From Puccinia triticina (taxonomy: Eukaryota > Basidiomycota > Pucciniomycetes > Pucciniales > Pucciniaceae): a stretch of DNA of 64,000 nt. Under the pieces are notes generated by a model. It did not search any database. It worked only from the letters and a program-made list of their open reading frames with translations, and was not told where the DNA came from. Location: the NCBI RefSeq assembly GCF_026914185.1, contig NC_070566.1:4712001-4776000 (forward strand), written 5' to 3'. This document shows positions 46,869 to 59,020 of this stretch, one piece after another. Numbering within the stretch: the stretch's first letter is position 1; the number at the start of each line of letters is the position of its first letter. The translations under genes were made by a program, and so were the position numbers.

Positions 46869-47292
46869 TTGGTGATTATCCGTATATGACTCAAATCTGC
46901 TATGGCTTGCTTTGGCAGGCTCAGGAAATCAACTTGCAGATGGTCTTCGGAAAGATGGCTCGCCATGTTGGTGTTGCTGCTGTTTGTGAGGCGTGCTTGC
47001 TGATGGGAATCTCTGAGCGAGCTGGCTTGTGGTTATGTTCCGGAGTAACTGTATTGTTCATCTCGTCGGCTGCATGTTCCTGTTGACCTTCGTTTGCTCG
47101 TTTGTTTGTTAGTTGGTGGTTGTCTTCCGAAACAATCCAACTCCCGAACTCCGAGACCAGAGCCCGGAGACGCCTACCCGCTGGGACCCTCCGAAGGGGG
47201 GACTTGTCAAACTTAACGAAGTCCCTCCCAAGGGAGCCGAAGGAGGGACTGATGCCTTATTATTGAAATTTGCCTGAGAGAAATGCAATATT
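46869..47292. other. IF-2 upstream region; mini-hairpin element
   Basis: May contain the first IF-2 exon(s). At 47187-47246 a GGGGGGACTTG...AAGTCCCTCCC hairpin-type element is present. Confidence 0.4.
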
Positions 47293-47461
47293 GGAGGACT
47301 TCCCGTCGATCTGGAAAGTCAGATCTGAGCCACCAGATATCAAATTTTGCAGGGAAATCTGGGTCCCCGAAGATCCCCGAAGTGATCCAGAGTTCCAGAT
47401 TCCAGATTTCCCTGCGAAATCTGAAATTCCAGATCTGTTCAAAAGTGACGGGAAGTCCTCC
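47293..47461. mobile_element. MITE with GGAGGACTTCCCGTC ends
   Basis: Inverted ends GGAGGACTTCCCGTC / GACGGGAAGTCCTCC. ATT flanks both sides. Inner inverted CAGATTTCCCTGC / GCAGGGAAATCTG. 169 bp. Confidence 0.7.
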
Positions 47462-47608
47462 ATTCCTTACTTTTTTATGCAAGGCCAGGCAAGGCCCCTG
47501 AACAGTGCCGTCTTGGTGTAATCACCCTCTACATTTACACCAGGAAAATAAAGTTGACGACAAGTGACATCATGCCAGCCCCAGCCAGCTACCCACCATC
47601 TATCCAAT

Positions 47609-47760
47609 AAGGGGTTTCAAAGTAGACCTGCGCATGTAACTTGCAAGGCAAGGCAAGCTGGCATTGGACTCAAATGTTGAATGTAAACTTGCAGTCTCCC
47701 TGCAAACCTGGGGTATGCAAAGTGACCTGCATGCACGCGCAGGTCTACTTTGAAACCCTG
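47609..47760. mobile_element. short MITE, GGGTTTCAAAGTAGACC ends
   Basis: The ends pair over about 25 bp (GGGTTTCAAAGTAGACCTGC and its complement). It looks like a divergent member of the GGGGGTTTCAAA family. Confidence 0.65.
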
Positions 47761-47829
47761 TAATATATTATCCACTATATACCAAAATCTCCCAACCATC
47801 TCCTCAGCTTCCAAAATTTACCAAGGAGG

Positions 47830-49371
47830 TCCTGATCAGTTGTTGATGGGCCCAACTGATCCTCAGTTCTGTCCAGCTGATGCTCAGCTTTGGTACTCAG
47901 CTCATACTCAGCTTTTTTGGCCAGCTCATACTCAGCTCTGCCATGCCCTCAGCATTGGAATAAAGCCTTTTGACCAGTCCTTGCCCAGCTGATGCTCAGA
48001 TTTGTACTAGTCCTGGCGCAGCTGATGCTCAGCTTTTTACCAGTCCTTGCTCAGCTTTTTCCCATTCCTGGCCTAGCTGATGCTCAGCTTTGACCCAGTC
48101 CTGGGCCAGCTGGCCAGCTGATGCTCGGCTTGCTGAGTATCAGCTGAGCCAGGCCAGGGAAAAAGATAGGCATCATCTTGGACAGGACCAGAGCTGAAAA
48201 TTGGCTAGGCTAGGGTCAAAGCTGAGCATCCGCTGAGCCACAGCCAAGGCTGAGCATATCAGCTTTGCCACAGCCAAGGCTGAGCATATCAGCTTTGCCA
48301 CAGCCAAGGCTGTGTATCAGCTTTGCCACAGCCAAGGCTGTGTATCAGCTTTGCCACAGCCAAGGCTGAGCATCAACTTTGCCACATCCAAGGCTGAGTA
48401 TCAGCTTTGCCAGGGCCAAAGATGATCATCAGTTGGCTGGTGCCAAAGCTGAGCATCAGCAGGGCCAGGTCAAAAGCTGAGCCAGTTTAAGATATGAGCA
48501 TCAGTTGGGCCAGGGCCAAAGCTGAGCATCATCTGGTTGTGTCACATTGAGTGCTTTGCACCTGTCATGCAAGCCCTAGATGTGATGGTGGAGAGGAGCA
48601 GGATACTCAGCTTTGGCTCCCATCTCATGCTCAGCTTTGGTGTCCAGCTCATGCTCAGCTTTGAACAAGTCCTGGCCCAGCTGATTATCAGCTTTAGTCC
48701 AGTCATGGCTCAGCTTAGACTCAGATTAGGACTATAATTGGCCCAGCCAATGCTCAGCTTTGGACCAGTATTGGCTCAGCTGATTTTCATCTTTGGATCA
48801 ATCTTGGCCCAGCCAATGCTCAGCTTCTGACCACTCCTATAACAACTGATGCTCATCTGTGGACCAGCCTTGGCTCAGCTGATGCTCAGCTGTGGACCAG
48901 CCTTGGCTCAGCTGATGCTCAGCTGTGGACCAGCCTTGGCTCAGTTGATGCTCAGCTTCTGACCACTCCTGTAACAACTGATGCTCATCTGTGGACCAGA
49001 CTTGGCTCAGCTGATGCTCAGCTGTGGACCAGCCTTGGCTCAGCTGATGCTCAGCTGTGGACCAGCCTTGGCTCAGCTGATGCTCAGCTGTGGACCAGCC
49101 TTGGCTCAGCTGATGCTCAGCTGTGGACCAGCCTTGGCTCAGCTGATGCTCAGCTGTGGACCAGCCTTGGCTCAGCTTATGTTCAGCTGTGGACCAGCCT
49201 TGGCTCAGCTTATGCTCAGCTGTGGACCAGCCTTGGCTCAGCTGATGCTCAGCTGTGGACCAGCCTTGGCTCAGCTGATGCTTGGCTGTGGACCAGCCTT
49301 GGCTTAGCTGATGCTCAGCTGTGGACCAGCCTTGGCTCAGCTGATGCTCAGCTGTGGAACAGCCTTGGCTC
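47830..49371. repeat. palindromic minirepeat array G with 33-bp tandem core
   Basis: Built from CAGCTGATGCTCAGC, itself almost a palindrome, with TTTGGACCAGTCCTGGC-type spacers. From about 48855 to 49370 it settles into a regular 33-bp tandem (more than a dozen copies) that is open on the minus strand as an 11-residue repeat (SQGWSTAEHQL). The array continues at 53249 after the inserted hAT element. Confidence 0.9.
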
Positions 49372-50025
49372 AACGGTGCAAGAGCTACACTACACAAAGC
49401 AGCAGCGTAGCGATTTTGGCCGTGCTTTGCTACACTTTTTGTAGCAGGCTAAGTGCTCTGCTTTTTGCTGATTATTTTCAAGCGGAAAAAAAAAAAAAAA
49501 AAAACAGGATTTTAGCAGCCAGTAGCGGCTTGCCGCTGAAATAGCGGCTTGCCGCTGAAATAGCGGCTTGCCGCTGAAATAGCGGCTTTTTGCTTTGCTT
49601 GCTGCTAAAGTAGCAGCAATAATACTACTTTTGTGATTTATTTGGCGCTTATTCAGCAATTTGTGCGGCGCGTGGAGACAAAAGAAAATATTTAATCTAA
49701 AGCTGAGCTTTCTGTCTATATTGCTGTGTGTCTACTACAAGATTCTTGTGTATGATATTTGGTGAAGTGGGGACCAAAAAAGTAAGATCAGTCTTCATTT
49801 TGATGGGATTTATGGAACTTCTTGTTGTTCTTGGCTGTGTCAAGAACAGCAAGACAGTAATTGAATTCTCCCACAGCCCTGACCCCTTGACAAAGCCACA
49901 AGTGGCTGCTGATAGGCCTTTTGATTTTTTGGGGTGAAAGTGAGCCACATCCAGTTGTAGCAATGTCAGAAGCCGCTTAATATGTTTGCTCAACACAGGC
50001 TGAGCTGCTTGCACATGCAAGGCAG

Positions 50026-50860
50026 TCACTGGCAAGGGAGGTGAGGACAGGGAAAGATGGGGCCTGAGCCTGTGAACACAACAGCATTGGAAAAGATGAG
50101 TTTTATTTCTGGAGGGTATAATCTGACAAAAAGGTAGAGAGAAACAGACATGTAACTTCCACCAGGGCAAGACCCTCCCTTTGATACTGAGGGAGAGGCT
50201 TGTTTTTTAGTATTGTCTCCATTCTTGTTTGTCATTGTTGGGTCCAAGTTTGCTTGGGTAAAAATTATACTCATCATTGTTGGGGGCCACAATTTGTGAT
50301 GCTTCCTTGGTTGATGGAGGTGCAGCTGGTGTTCTTTCAATTTTCTAGTGAGGAGGTCTTGAATGGTTGTAAAATGTGAAGGGAATTTGTTAGTGAACAA
50401 AAGTAACCTCCATGCAGGATGTAATACCGTGGCCATCAGTATAGGCTTGCACTGAAGAGCAAGATTTTGATATTTGGTGGCCACCTTGATCATCGGATCA
50501 AACATGGCTTCCAAGACACCACCTTGACATGCCATCTTGAGCTGGTCTAAGGTATTGATTATCCGGCCGTACTTTTAAAGGACCATTGAAGAAGAGGGTC
50601 CATCACCCTCCATTCTTTTGGTCAGTTCCAAGAATATCTATTGTGGTTTACAGGGAAATTAAAGAGAAAAAATCAACATGAGGATACATCCATCAATAAA
50701 ACAAGCCAGGGAGTACCTTGAGAATGCTGTTCAACACCTTGATGTTGTCCCATTCTCCGGATGAGAACTCATACCCTTTGAAAATCTTTCCCTTACCGTT
50801 CTTGTTTTTGTTGGCCAAGAGTTGATTCACAACCTACAAATACAACATCAAGACTCTTGA
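50026..50860 (-). pseudogene. hAT transposase relic inside the 49.4-53.2 kb element
   Basis: The minus strand gives GKIFKGYEFSSGEWDNIKVLN, a GT-AG intron (about 50646-50717), FLELTKRMEGDGPSSSMVL, a TAA, then LEAMFDPMIKVATKY, PILMATVLHPAWRLLLFTN and KFPSHFTTIQDLL. These match the middle of hAT transposases. The N-terminal zinc finger was not found. A low-complexity frame at 51075-51449 (minus) may be an upstream exon. Confidence 0.75.
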
Positions 50861-51449
50861 TTGTTGGTCAATCTGACTGAAAGCATTAAACTTACTTTTT
50901 GCGCTTGGTATGCTCAATTCCTACTCTTGTATGCAATATTCCATCATATAACATATCCTCAAATGATTCCTGGGCCATCATAGCCCAACTTGTGCACCCA
51001 GACTTGGAACTCTGCCTGATTTTCAGGGGAACTAGCTATTCAACAACATACATAGTTGATCTACAAGGGATCAATCAAAATGTGTGATTTAAGTTAGCTT
51101 GATGGGACTGAAATGAGATATGGAGACTGATTGGACCAAACTTTCTTAAAGTGGATCCAATACCACTTGTGGTGTACTTTTCTTTGGTCTTCTTGCTACT
51201 ACTAGTCACCCCAGCCCCAGAACTGCATCCATAAGCAACATCAGATTTGGATTTGGCCTGGGACTTGTCATCAGATACATCTTTGGGATCAATGTTGTCC
51301 TCAGCTTTGGAAGCCTCAATGCCATCATTGATCATCTCTCCCTCTGCGCTGATGGTTTCAAGGATTGGAGAGTGTTTGGGTTTTTTGGATTGGGGCAGAT
51401 CATTGGCGGTGGAAAGCTTGATTGCAGCAATTCCTGCACCACAAACCAA

Positions 51450-53248
51450 AGCAACAAAGTGGCAAAAGCAGTGCTTCCCTTCAACTACTTCAAAACCCTT
51501 CAGCAGCCTTATGTGGCTTTGTGAGGATTTTCCCCTCTCAGGGACTTTGCTGAGGCTGGAAAGGCTTTAGGTGCTCTGATCCCCAAGCCCAAGAAATAGA
51601 TAGATTTTCATCCCTACTGAGTAGTGGTACCAGCCAAATCTTACCAGTATAGTATTGAGATCTTTTTTATTTCTTCCTTCATTTGGATATAGTATTTTCA
51701 AAAAAAAGAAAATCCTCATGTAATTGGATATAGTATTAAAAATTCATTACAGAAAATGGAAATAACAGTACTGTTATTGGACCAAAAAAAATACAATAAC
51801 TATACTATACCAATATCTGTATAGTAAAGGCCCATTGTTGTTATTACCAATAAACCCAGAAATAATAATAAAGATTTATGTATATATATATTTGTGATAT
51901 AAAGATGTGGATAAGAGGGAATAGAGAAGGAGTTCAAAATCGTGGAAGGAATGAGATGAGTGACTTCTGGAAGGTCTAGATGATTGACTTACAAGGAATA
52001 TCATCTGCGCTATCTCTAACAAGTACGGTTTGATTTACAAGTTGAGATCTGAAGGATCAGTTGAGAGAATAACGGTTCAGCTATCAGATTCCTTCAAGCG
52101 GAAGATAATATATTCAATATAGATACTAGTTAGAAAGGTCTAACAATAGAGTACTTATGTAGTCTAACGTAGATAGAAGTCTAAGTAGTAGTCTTACCAA
52201 ATTTGGATATCTATTGTGCAGATGGAATAAAAATATTGATCTGGTTTTTCTCTCTGAGGAGCGGAGACCAAAACCGTTCCTCTGTCTAGTTGAAGGAGTC
52301 TCTCAATGTTCTCTCATTGCTGAACTTGGTGATGTGTTTGTCATCTTACATCTTTGGATACTTCCAGTCTTGTATTTGTTGATTGTCTTATTTAAGGTTC
52401 TTAATTTTTACTATACTCGTTTAACTAAGCATATTCAATATTATTTTTTATTCATAGTATCTTTGAGCGCCTGCGCTGCGCTTATTCTGGCTCTGTGGTT
52501 TTAATGTAGCGCTCACCCTGCATTATTTGAGTAGGACACCTGCGCTCTTGATTATTGCTCTTACTTATAGCAATGTGGTCTTCTTTTAGTTATATTACTT
52601 TTATACTTATACAAAGTTTAATGTTTTTGAAACCATTCTGGACATATTAATGTCTCAAGGGTTGACAGATGGATTAGGGTTATCATCACCAACTTCATGG
52701 ATATCTGAGTCCTTTTGGCTTTCTGGGGTGACTTGTTGGCTAGACATCTCAAATTTTGAAGCAAGGAAGAAGGGCAAGGGCAAAGGGGATAGGATCCTTA
52801 GGGGACTTTGGCTTACTGTTAATGTCGGAATTTAGGTGGAATTTATATATGTGATTATCTTGGTTCAACCTGTGGGCAGACTTTTGGTATGTGAAACCAC
52901 AAAAATAGCTGTGCTTTAGTTTATGGGGCCCCTTGTGTGCTTTTCACTGAAAAATCAAGGCCACCCCCGACGCCCTTTGCCCTACTCAGTGCCATTTAGC
53001 ACTGATAGTGGCAAATAGCACACCATTGCGCTCACTGCTTTCGCTACGCCATTCTGTAGCAAAAGCGCAAAAAAATTGGTGTGCTACGCGCAGGTGTTTT
53101 TTACATTAGCGGTGCTGGTGATTTGCTGCCGCGCTATGTAGTGTTTTCCCGCTAGCGCTATTTCTACTCTTCATTGAGAGTAGTGGGTTTCCGCTATGCT
53201 ACGCAAAAGCACTGCTTTTTGTAGTGTAGTGTAGCTCTTGCACCGTTG
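51450..53248. other. interior and right end of the hAT element; AT-rich segment
   Basis: 51640-52540 is AT-rich with repeated GGATATAGTATT; no gene recognised. 52980-53248 is the right subterminal region with many GCTACGC / GCGCTA motifs. Confidence 0.4.
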
Positions 53249-53256
53249 CTTGGCTC

Positions 53257-53690
53257 ATAAAATGCTCAGCTGTGGGGTCTGGACCATCCTTGGCTCAGCT
53301 GATGCTCAGCTTTGGAATAGCCTTGGCTCAGCCAATGCTAGGCTTTGGACCAGTATTGGCTCAGCTTTTGAAAATTCTTGGCCCAGCTGGTGTTAATCTT
53401 TGGAACATTATTGTCCCAGCTGATCCTCAGCTCTGAACAAGCCTTTTCCAAGATGATGCTCAGCTTTGGACCATTGTTGGCTAAGTTGATGCTCAGAGTT
53501 GGAATATTCTTGGTCCAGCTGACACTTGGCCTTGTATCAGGCTTGGAATAGCCAATGCTCAGCTGCGGCCTGGGATCAGTCAATGCTCAGCTTTTTCCCA
53601 GGCTCAGTCAATGCCTACTGCTCAGATTTTGATGAGCATCAGCTGTTCCTGGGAAACATTCAGGATCAGCTGACTGTGCCACATTGAGTG
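53257..53690. repeat. array G, right part
   Basis: GATGCTCAGCTTTGGA and CAGTCAATGCTCAGC units resume after the hAT element. Confidence 0.8.
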
Positions 53691-54592
53691 CTTTGGTGCA
53701 GTCCTGCAAGCTCTACAAGTGCTGGTGGAGCAGACTTGGAGCAGCTCTGGAGCAGAAACAAAAGCTGCATCATGTCACTTGCCATCAAGTGACTATATTT
53801 TTTTCCTGGTGCAAGTGTGTGGATTTGCGCTAAAAATGATGTTTTACAGAGGTCAGGCTTGGCTCCTGCAACCCCCCATCTTCAACGGGTTATTGTGAGA
53901 AAATAATGAGGAAATGTGATGATCTAAGAGCATCAAAAATTAGGGCTTTCATAATATCCAGAAATCTTGATGAAATCTTTGGAGGTAAGCAAGCTATTGC
54001 AACATTTGTTGGAAATGGTGTTTTTAGCCATTCCTCTCAGGCCTAAATCACCAATACCACATAAGTCCCTCCGGTGGAGGTGCTTTGTGCCCCCACCTTT
54101 GGACTTCGCTAAGTTTGGGGACGTGTGTACTACAACATCCTGAAAAAAAGCACTTAAAACTTAGGTGCAAGATCTTTCATAACCAACTATCTAAATGCTT
54201 TGCTTTGTTTGCTTTTGGAGAATAACGTGTAAGAGAGGGACGTGCGGGGGCAAAACTAAGGATGAGGAAGATTTCAAGCACATAAAGAAAAAAGCATGAT
54301 CTGCATGTTTAAGAATTTGGTGTATCAAAAAAAAAAAAGCAAGACATAAAGAAAGATAAGGTGGCATAATGTAGAAGGAGAAATTGGAATGCTGGTGTTG
54401 TTTTTGTATTCTGCAAAATAAGTTCCCAGTTTAGTTTGTGTTGAATATTCTGTGTCGAGTTTTGGTAGATTGATGGTGATGAGGAAGTAAACAGGAGGAT
54501 GCTCGCATTAATAAACCGATCAGAACACGGTTGACTAAAAGAAAGACTCACCCGATGGAAGAAAATGGGTGGAGGGAAGAGAGAGGGAGGGG
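53691..54592. other. no gene seen
   Basis: Spacer downstream of ODC. A mini-hairpin of the AAGTCCCTCC type lies at about 54063-54110. The part next to 54592 is probably the ODC 3' untranslated region. Confidence 0.4.
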
Positions 54593-56199
54593 TTACAAGC
54601 AATGGCCGAGGATTTGTCGGACTTTGAGATCGACGGAAGGGTCGCCAATAGTATAAACAACCTGAGAGATTTTGAAGCCGTTGAACTGACTAGCAGCGCA
54701 GATAGTGTAAGCGCCCATATTGGGCCATCTGAGCCAATCACCGACGAGGAGGCGGTTGACGGGGAGCAATGTAGCAGGGGAGACAAGGTCGATAGAGTCG
54801 CAGGAGGGCCCGAATATTTTGCAGGACTCGAGCTCATCGACCAGGAAGGGCGCCACTCTGCGGTCGAAGAGCGCCGAGGAAACGCTCAATGAGCCCAGCG
54901 AATCCGTCGAACAGTCCATCTCGTGCTCGGACGTCGAGGGCGTCATCGGCCCCGCCGGATACCCCATCTCCGTAAACCCATCCCCATAAAACACTCCTCC
55001 CAGCGTTAACACTTTCGGCTCGACCACCTGGTGGTCAAAGATGATGCAGTTGAACGCCCCATACACCCCGTCGTTGATGTAGTCTGTCGGATTCCGAAAG
55101 ATTCAGGTTAGCAGGGGCTTTCCACAGGCTGCGATGAGACAAGGGGAGGAATTAGCTTACACATCGTCACTGGAGAGTCTTGTTGGTCTTTGACGGCCAG
55201 ATCGTCCGACGAGCCATCTGCTCTGACCGCTGGAGGAGGAGGGGTGGGAGCTTTCCTCCTGGCAATAATGTTGGTAGCGAGCTCGAAAGCCCTGGTGACG
55301 AAGTACCGGCCGGGTTCGGCAATCACCCGAACTCCACAGCCTACGGGAAAGTACTTGTCAAGGCCGGCAAGGAGGCCTTCGGCGAGCAGATCGAAGTTAT
55401 CGTCCCCAAAGCCGCCGCCGACGTCGAGGAAGTCAAAGGAGAAGCCGAGCTCGTGAGCAAGTTCGAAGGTCCACTTGGCCCGGCCAACGGCATCGGTGTA
55501 GAGCTGTGGGTTCGAGCAGCCGCTGCCGACATGGAACGCCACGCCGATGACGGTCACATTCAGCTCCTTAGCTCGTTCCAAGAGGCTACGAACATTCTCG
55601 AGGGGGGCTCCGAACTTCTCGCCCAGTCGACAGAGACTGCCGCTGTCGTCGGTTAGGATCCGGAGGACCATCTGGGCGGTCGGGTGGAACTTGGCCACCT
55701 TCTCGAGCTCGTCCTGGTTGTCAAAGGTCATCATCTGGACCCCCTTGGCATGTGCATGACGGACGAACGAGCCTGCCTTGCACGGATTGGCGTAGATGAT
55801 CCGGCTCGAGTCGACGCCGAGCTTGAGGACCATCTCGATTTCCGCATGGGATGCACAGTCGAAACCGGTGCCGAGTTGGGCGAGTAGCTTGAGCACGACT
55901 TGGTCCGGGTTGCATTTGACCGCAAAGAACGGCTCGACTCTGTCCCCTAGTGCGTCCTGCCAACGGAGGTACTGTCGATAGACGTAGGCCAGGTCACAGA
56001 CGTAGAACGCATTCTCGCCGTTCTCTTCGCATTTGGTGGTATCGATCCCCGTTAGGATCGAGCGGAAGACGTTGATGGTCGGGTTGGAGTGGATCGGTGG
56101 TAGTGGGTCTTGTTGTTGTTGTTGTTGGGTTGGAGGGTGATGGTCATTGACAGATATGGTTTTGCGTCGTTCGGATGAACGAGGAGGAAAACCGTTCAT
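54593..56199 (-). CDS. SPE1: ornithine decarboxylase, two exons
   Basis: Pyridoxal-phosphate enzyme that makes putrescine, the first step of polyamine synthesis; cytosolic homodimer. Exon 1 56199-55161, intron 55084-55160 (GTAAGC...CGACAG), exon 2 55083-54593, 509 residues. Seen: FFAVKCNPD with the PLP lysine (about K95), the HVGSGC loop, the glycine loop VGGGFGDDN, EPGRYFV, YYINDGVYGAFNC at the splice junction, SCKIFGPSCDSID with the active-site Cys of the partner subunit, and the GDWLRWPNMGAYT ending. The first ATG in frame is at 56199; the open frame extends upstream without ATG. A Gln run (residues 25-30) and a fungal insertion rich in Pro/Ser (near residue 330) are extra. No defect seen. 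Antizyme-type control is known for the family but not visible here. Confidence 0.95.
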
Positions 56200-58155
56200 C
56201 TGTATGAAGCTTAATCGAAAGAAAAAATAAAGAAAGAAGAACCACTGGAGTCGAGTAGAACGTTCGTGGTCTGTCTGTCTCTGGCTGGTGGGCTGGCTGG
56301 CTGGGGGGTCCTGGTGGAGGGATTCTAGAATCCGACGATGCCCCTCCCGAAGGCGCTCGTCTTGTTTGTAGGCGTGACCGATGCGGCTATGGGTCCTCGC
56401 CCCCCTTTGGCGAGGAAAGCTGAGGGCGGTCAAGTATATATAGAAATTTAAAAAAGAGGATGCTGCCGAACGAAAGAAAAGGGAAAAAGAAGATTAGGGT
56501 TGAAGAGGAACTGGACAGACGATGGCCGAAACTTCCGTTAAGGGTGCGTTTGCGTGGTGGAAGGGAGGATGTAGATGGAAAGTCGGTGGCTGGCGAGCTT
56601 GTCCCGGTTTTCTGCTTGCTTGTTTCCTACTTTCGAAGTTTTCAGGAAAACGGAGGAGAGTGCCGGGTAGGAGAAAGCCTTCTCCGAACCAGGCGGGAGC
56701 AGTTGGGTGCTGACACCCCCGATGGGCTCAGGGGCCCCGAGCTCAGACTACCTATCACAGCCCAGTCACACGGATGTTCACTGCACGCACTGGCCCAACC
56801 CGAATCTGGCCCATTTCAAAACACCAACCCCAGTTGTTCTGATAACTTGACACCAAGTCTGTCTGAAGCAGGGGTACGGATGGTCAGGAAAACACTCAAC
56901 TACCCCTCATAAGCACAACTTCTTGGAGTGGAACACAACAAGGGGATTCATGTTGCAAAAAAGCAACGCTTATTTTCTCTGCTCATGCACCTTTCAGTAA
57001 GGTTTATCCATGGGAGATTGCTTCCAAAGAGGAGCTGCCCCCCCAAAATGTTTTCTCAGGATTTTTGAAGGCTGCATCCAGCTGCATTTGATGACTGATT
57101 TTGAAATCAGCCTTGAGTGGACCCCCCTAATTAACGGAGGGCAAGGTTGATTGCAATTTTTCACCAAAGCAACTGTGCTATTCCTGGTATTTCTTTGATT
57201 TTGTAGGAAAAAAGAAGGATTTCAAAAAAATGAGTCTTTATTAATAATACATTCATCCAAAATTAAACACTAAAACCACAATGAAATTCAATAGTCAAGT
57301 GCACATCGTGCCTGGGAACAGGGAGTTATTGGACTCTAGGGTAGGATTTTATTCAAAGGGTATGATTCTGGAATAAAAAGAAAAGAAATTAAAAGAAATT
57401 TTTTGATCAAGATCAGTTGGTGAATGTATAGACATCCTGCATCTATCAATGAGGCACACATGAATATTCAGAATTGACAGTGTAGACACCCATCCCAAGG
57501 TTGGCAATCCAATTGGAAATTCCAGGTGGTAATTCCAACAAACAAGACTATATTATTGATACTTTATGAGTTTTTATTTTTAGAATATCCCAAGCTGTCT
57601 CTGTTTTATTGTCTTCTGTAAAGTGAATTTGGCACATCCTTTGATTTTGAACTACAAATTGAGATTACATGGCAATTTTACATAATTATTTATGTCACAA
57701 ATTCTGAGGTTGAAAAATAATCAATTATTCAATAAATTATAAAGGATATGAAGAGAATATGTTACATGTTACACATATTTTGTCAGGCAAATGTGCAGTC
57801 ATCCAATGAGAAAATGAGATGCAAGAAACAAAAAGAAAGCCTGGTTTTCCCAATACTCTTGCAGAGTCCATGCACAGGAATCAACCCTCAATTCTCATAT
57901 TTTCATCAAGTGACTTTCACTTCTTCCTGGTGGAACAGAGTCCCAGAACAGAATTAAGCCCTTTGGGACTGGCTTCCCTGTTACAATGCAAAATAACACT
58001 TCATCTTATCACAAAACACTGAATTGTGTGGCTGAAAATGAATAAATAGTGTACACACTGGTTCAAGGCATCAAAAAGACTGGACATATCAAAAAGGGAA
58101 AAGAGGATTCAAGAGAAACACTTCAGGAAAATATCAGAGCCGGACAAGGAAGGTG
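56200..58155. other. ODC upstream region, then AT-rich spacer without a gene
   Basis: 56200-56430 would be the ODC leader. Beyond about 57150 the sequence is AT-rich, with no frame I can support. Confidence 0.4.
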
Positions 58156-58159
58156 ATCA

Positions 58160-58370
58160 TGAACAATGCCAGTATGTTTGACTGGGTTGATGGTTTCCCA
58201 GTAGAATTGGAATTCACTCAACCAAGTTAAAACTAGTTGATCTCAATTCTTAACCAATGAAATAAAAAATACAAGGTACATACATTGGAGTTATATTTCT
58301 TTGTTTGAGATCAACTCATGTTAGATTGGCTGACTGCATCCCATTCCCAGTCTTACTGCACTGTATGGAT
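58160..58370. repeat. fold-back repeat, diverged copy
   Basis: Left TGCCAGTATGTTTGACTGGG and right CCCAGTCTTACTGCACTG arms with CACTCAACCAAGTTAAAAC inside. It matches the plan of 60908-61136. Confidence 0.5.
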
Positions 58371-59020
58371 TTTCTGCTTGGATAACTTTGTACAAGCAGT
58401 TTTTGGACAGACCTTGTCCAAAAATATTTTGCACTTATCTGGGCCTGGGCTGCAGACCCTTTTGGGCAATCTCTGTCCAACAGCTGCTTGTAAAACACTG
58501 TCTGAGCAGATAATTTGTGCAGTGTGGAATACCCTCAACCAAACCAATCATGCTGGCAGCATCAAAGCATCTTTTGAGGGCAGAGCTCTCACTAACAATA
58601 GCATGTGGGGCGGAAAAGCAACCTCACTCACTCCCTCACTCACCCACTCACTCACTACAAGAGGATAAATGAGTCCCCCTAGACATCAGCCATAGAAGAA
58701 CTCACACTACAATTTTGACTTAGACAGCTGAATTCATTTTTAATGCAGCAATGGGGGCTGCGTTGTGGGGCAGAAGGTGAAAAAACATATGCACATTCAT
58801 CTGACATAGGACAACAGGGAACACGAGAAAAATAGGACTGAGAGAGATTACAGTGTAATCCAACGGGAACGATTGTTTTTGTCATCTCAGGAAAAAGATG
58901 TTTCCGATGGGGTACCAAACTTGTTGGTCTGGGAACCAGCTCGGGATATGGGTTTGCCTCCACTCCCGTTCTCCCGTTACCGATTCCATTCCGTTCTCCA
59001 TCGTTTCCGTTTCCAGAGCT
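58371..59020. other. no further gene seen; 3' side of the secreted-protein gene
   Basis: Contains short repeats (TTTTGGACAGA / TCTGTCCAA; CTCACTCACT runs at 58622-58655) and the likely 3' untranslated region of the next gene. Confidence 0.4.

Larger units (their letters stand above)
49364..53256 (-). mobile_element. hAT transposon inserted in array G, 8-bp duplication
   Basis: Ends AACGGTGCAAGAGCTACACT / GTGTAGCTCTTGCACCGTTG. CTTGGCTC is present at 49364-49371 and at 53249-53256, and array G lies on both sides. Subterminal regions are dense in TAGC / GCTA motifs (including a 19-bp AGCGGCTTGCCGCTGAAAT tandem at 49522-49590). It contains a decayed transposase. Confidence 0.85.

Noticed and set aside
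48837..49397. 186-codon open frame of 11-residue repeats as a real protein gene
   Set aside because: The period of 33 bp keeps any frame without a stop open across the array; it has no ATG-led unique sequence and shows no splice context. Kept as a repeat.
55180..55656. 158-codon plus-strand frame
   Set aside because: Antisense shadow of ornithine decarboxylase exon 1.
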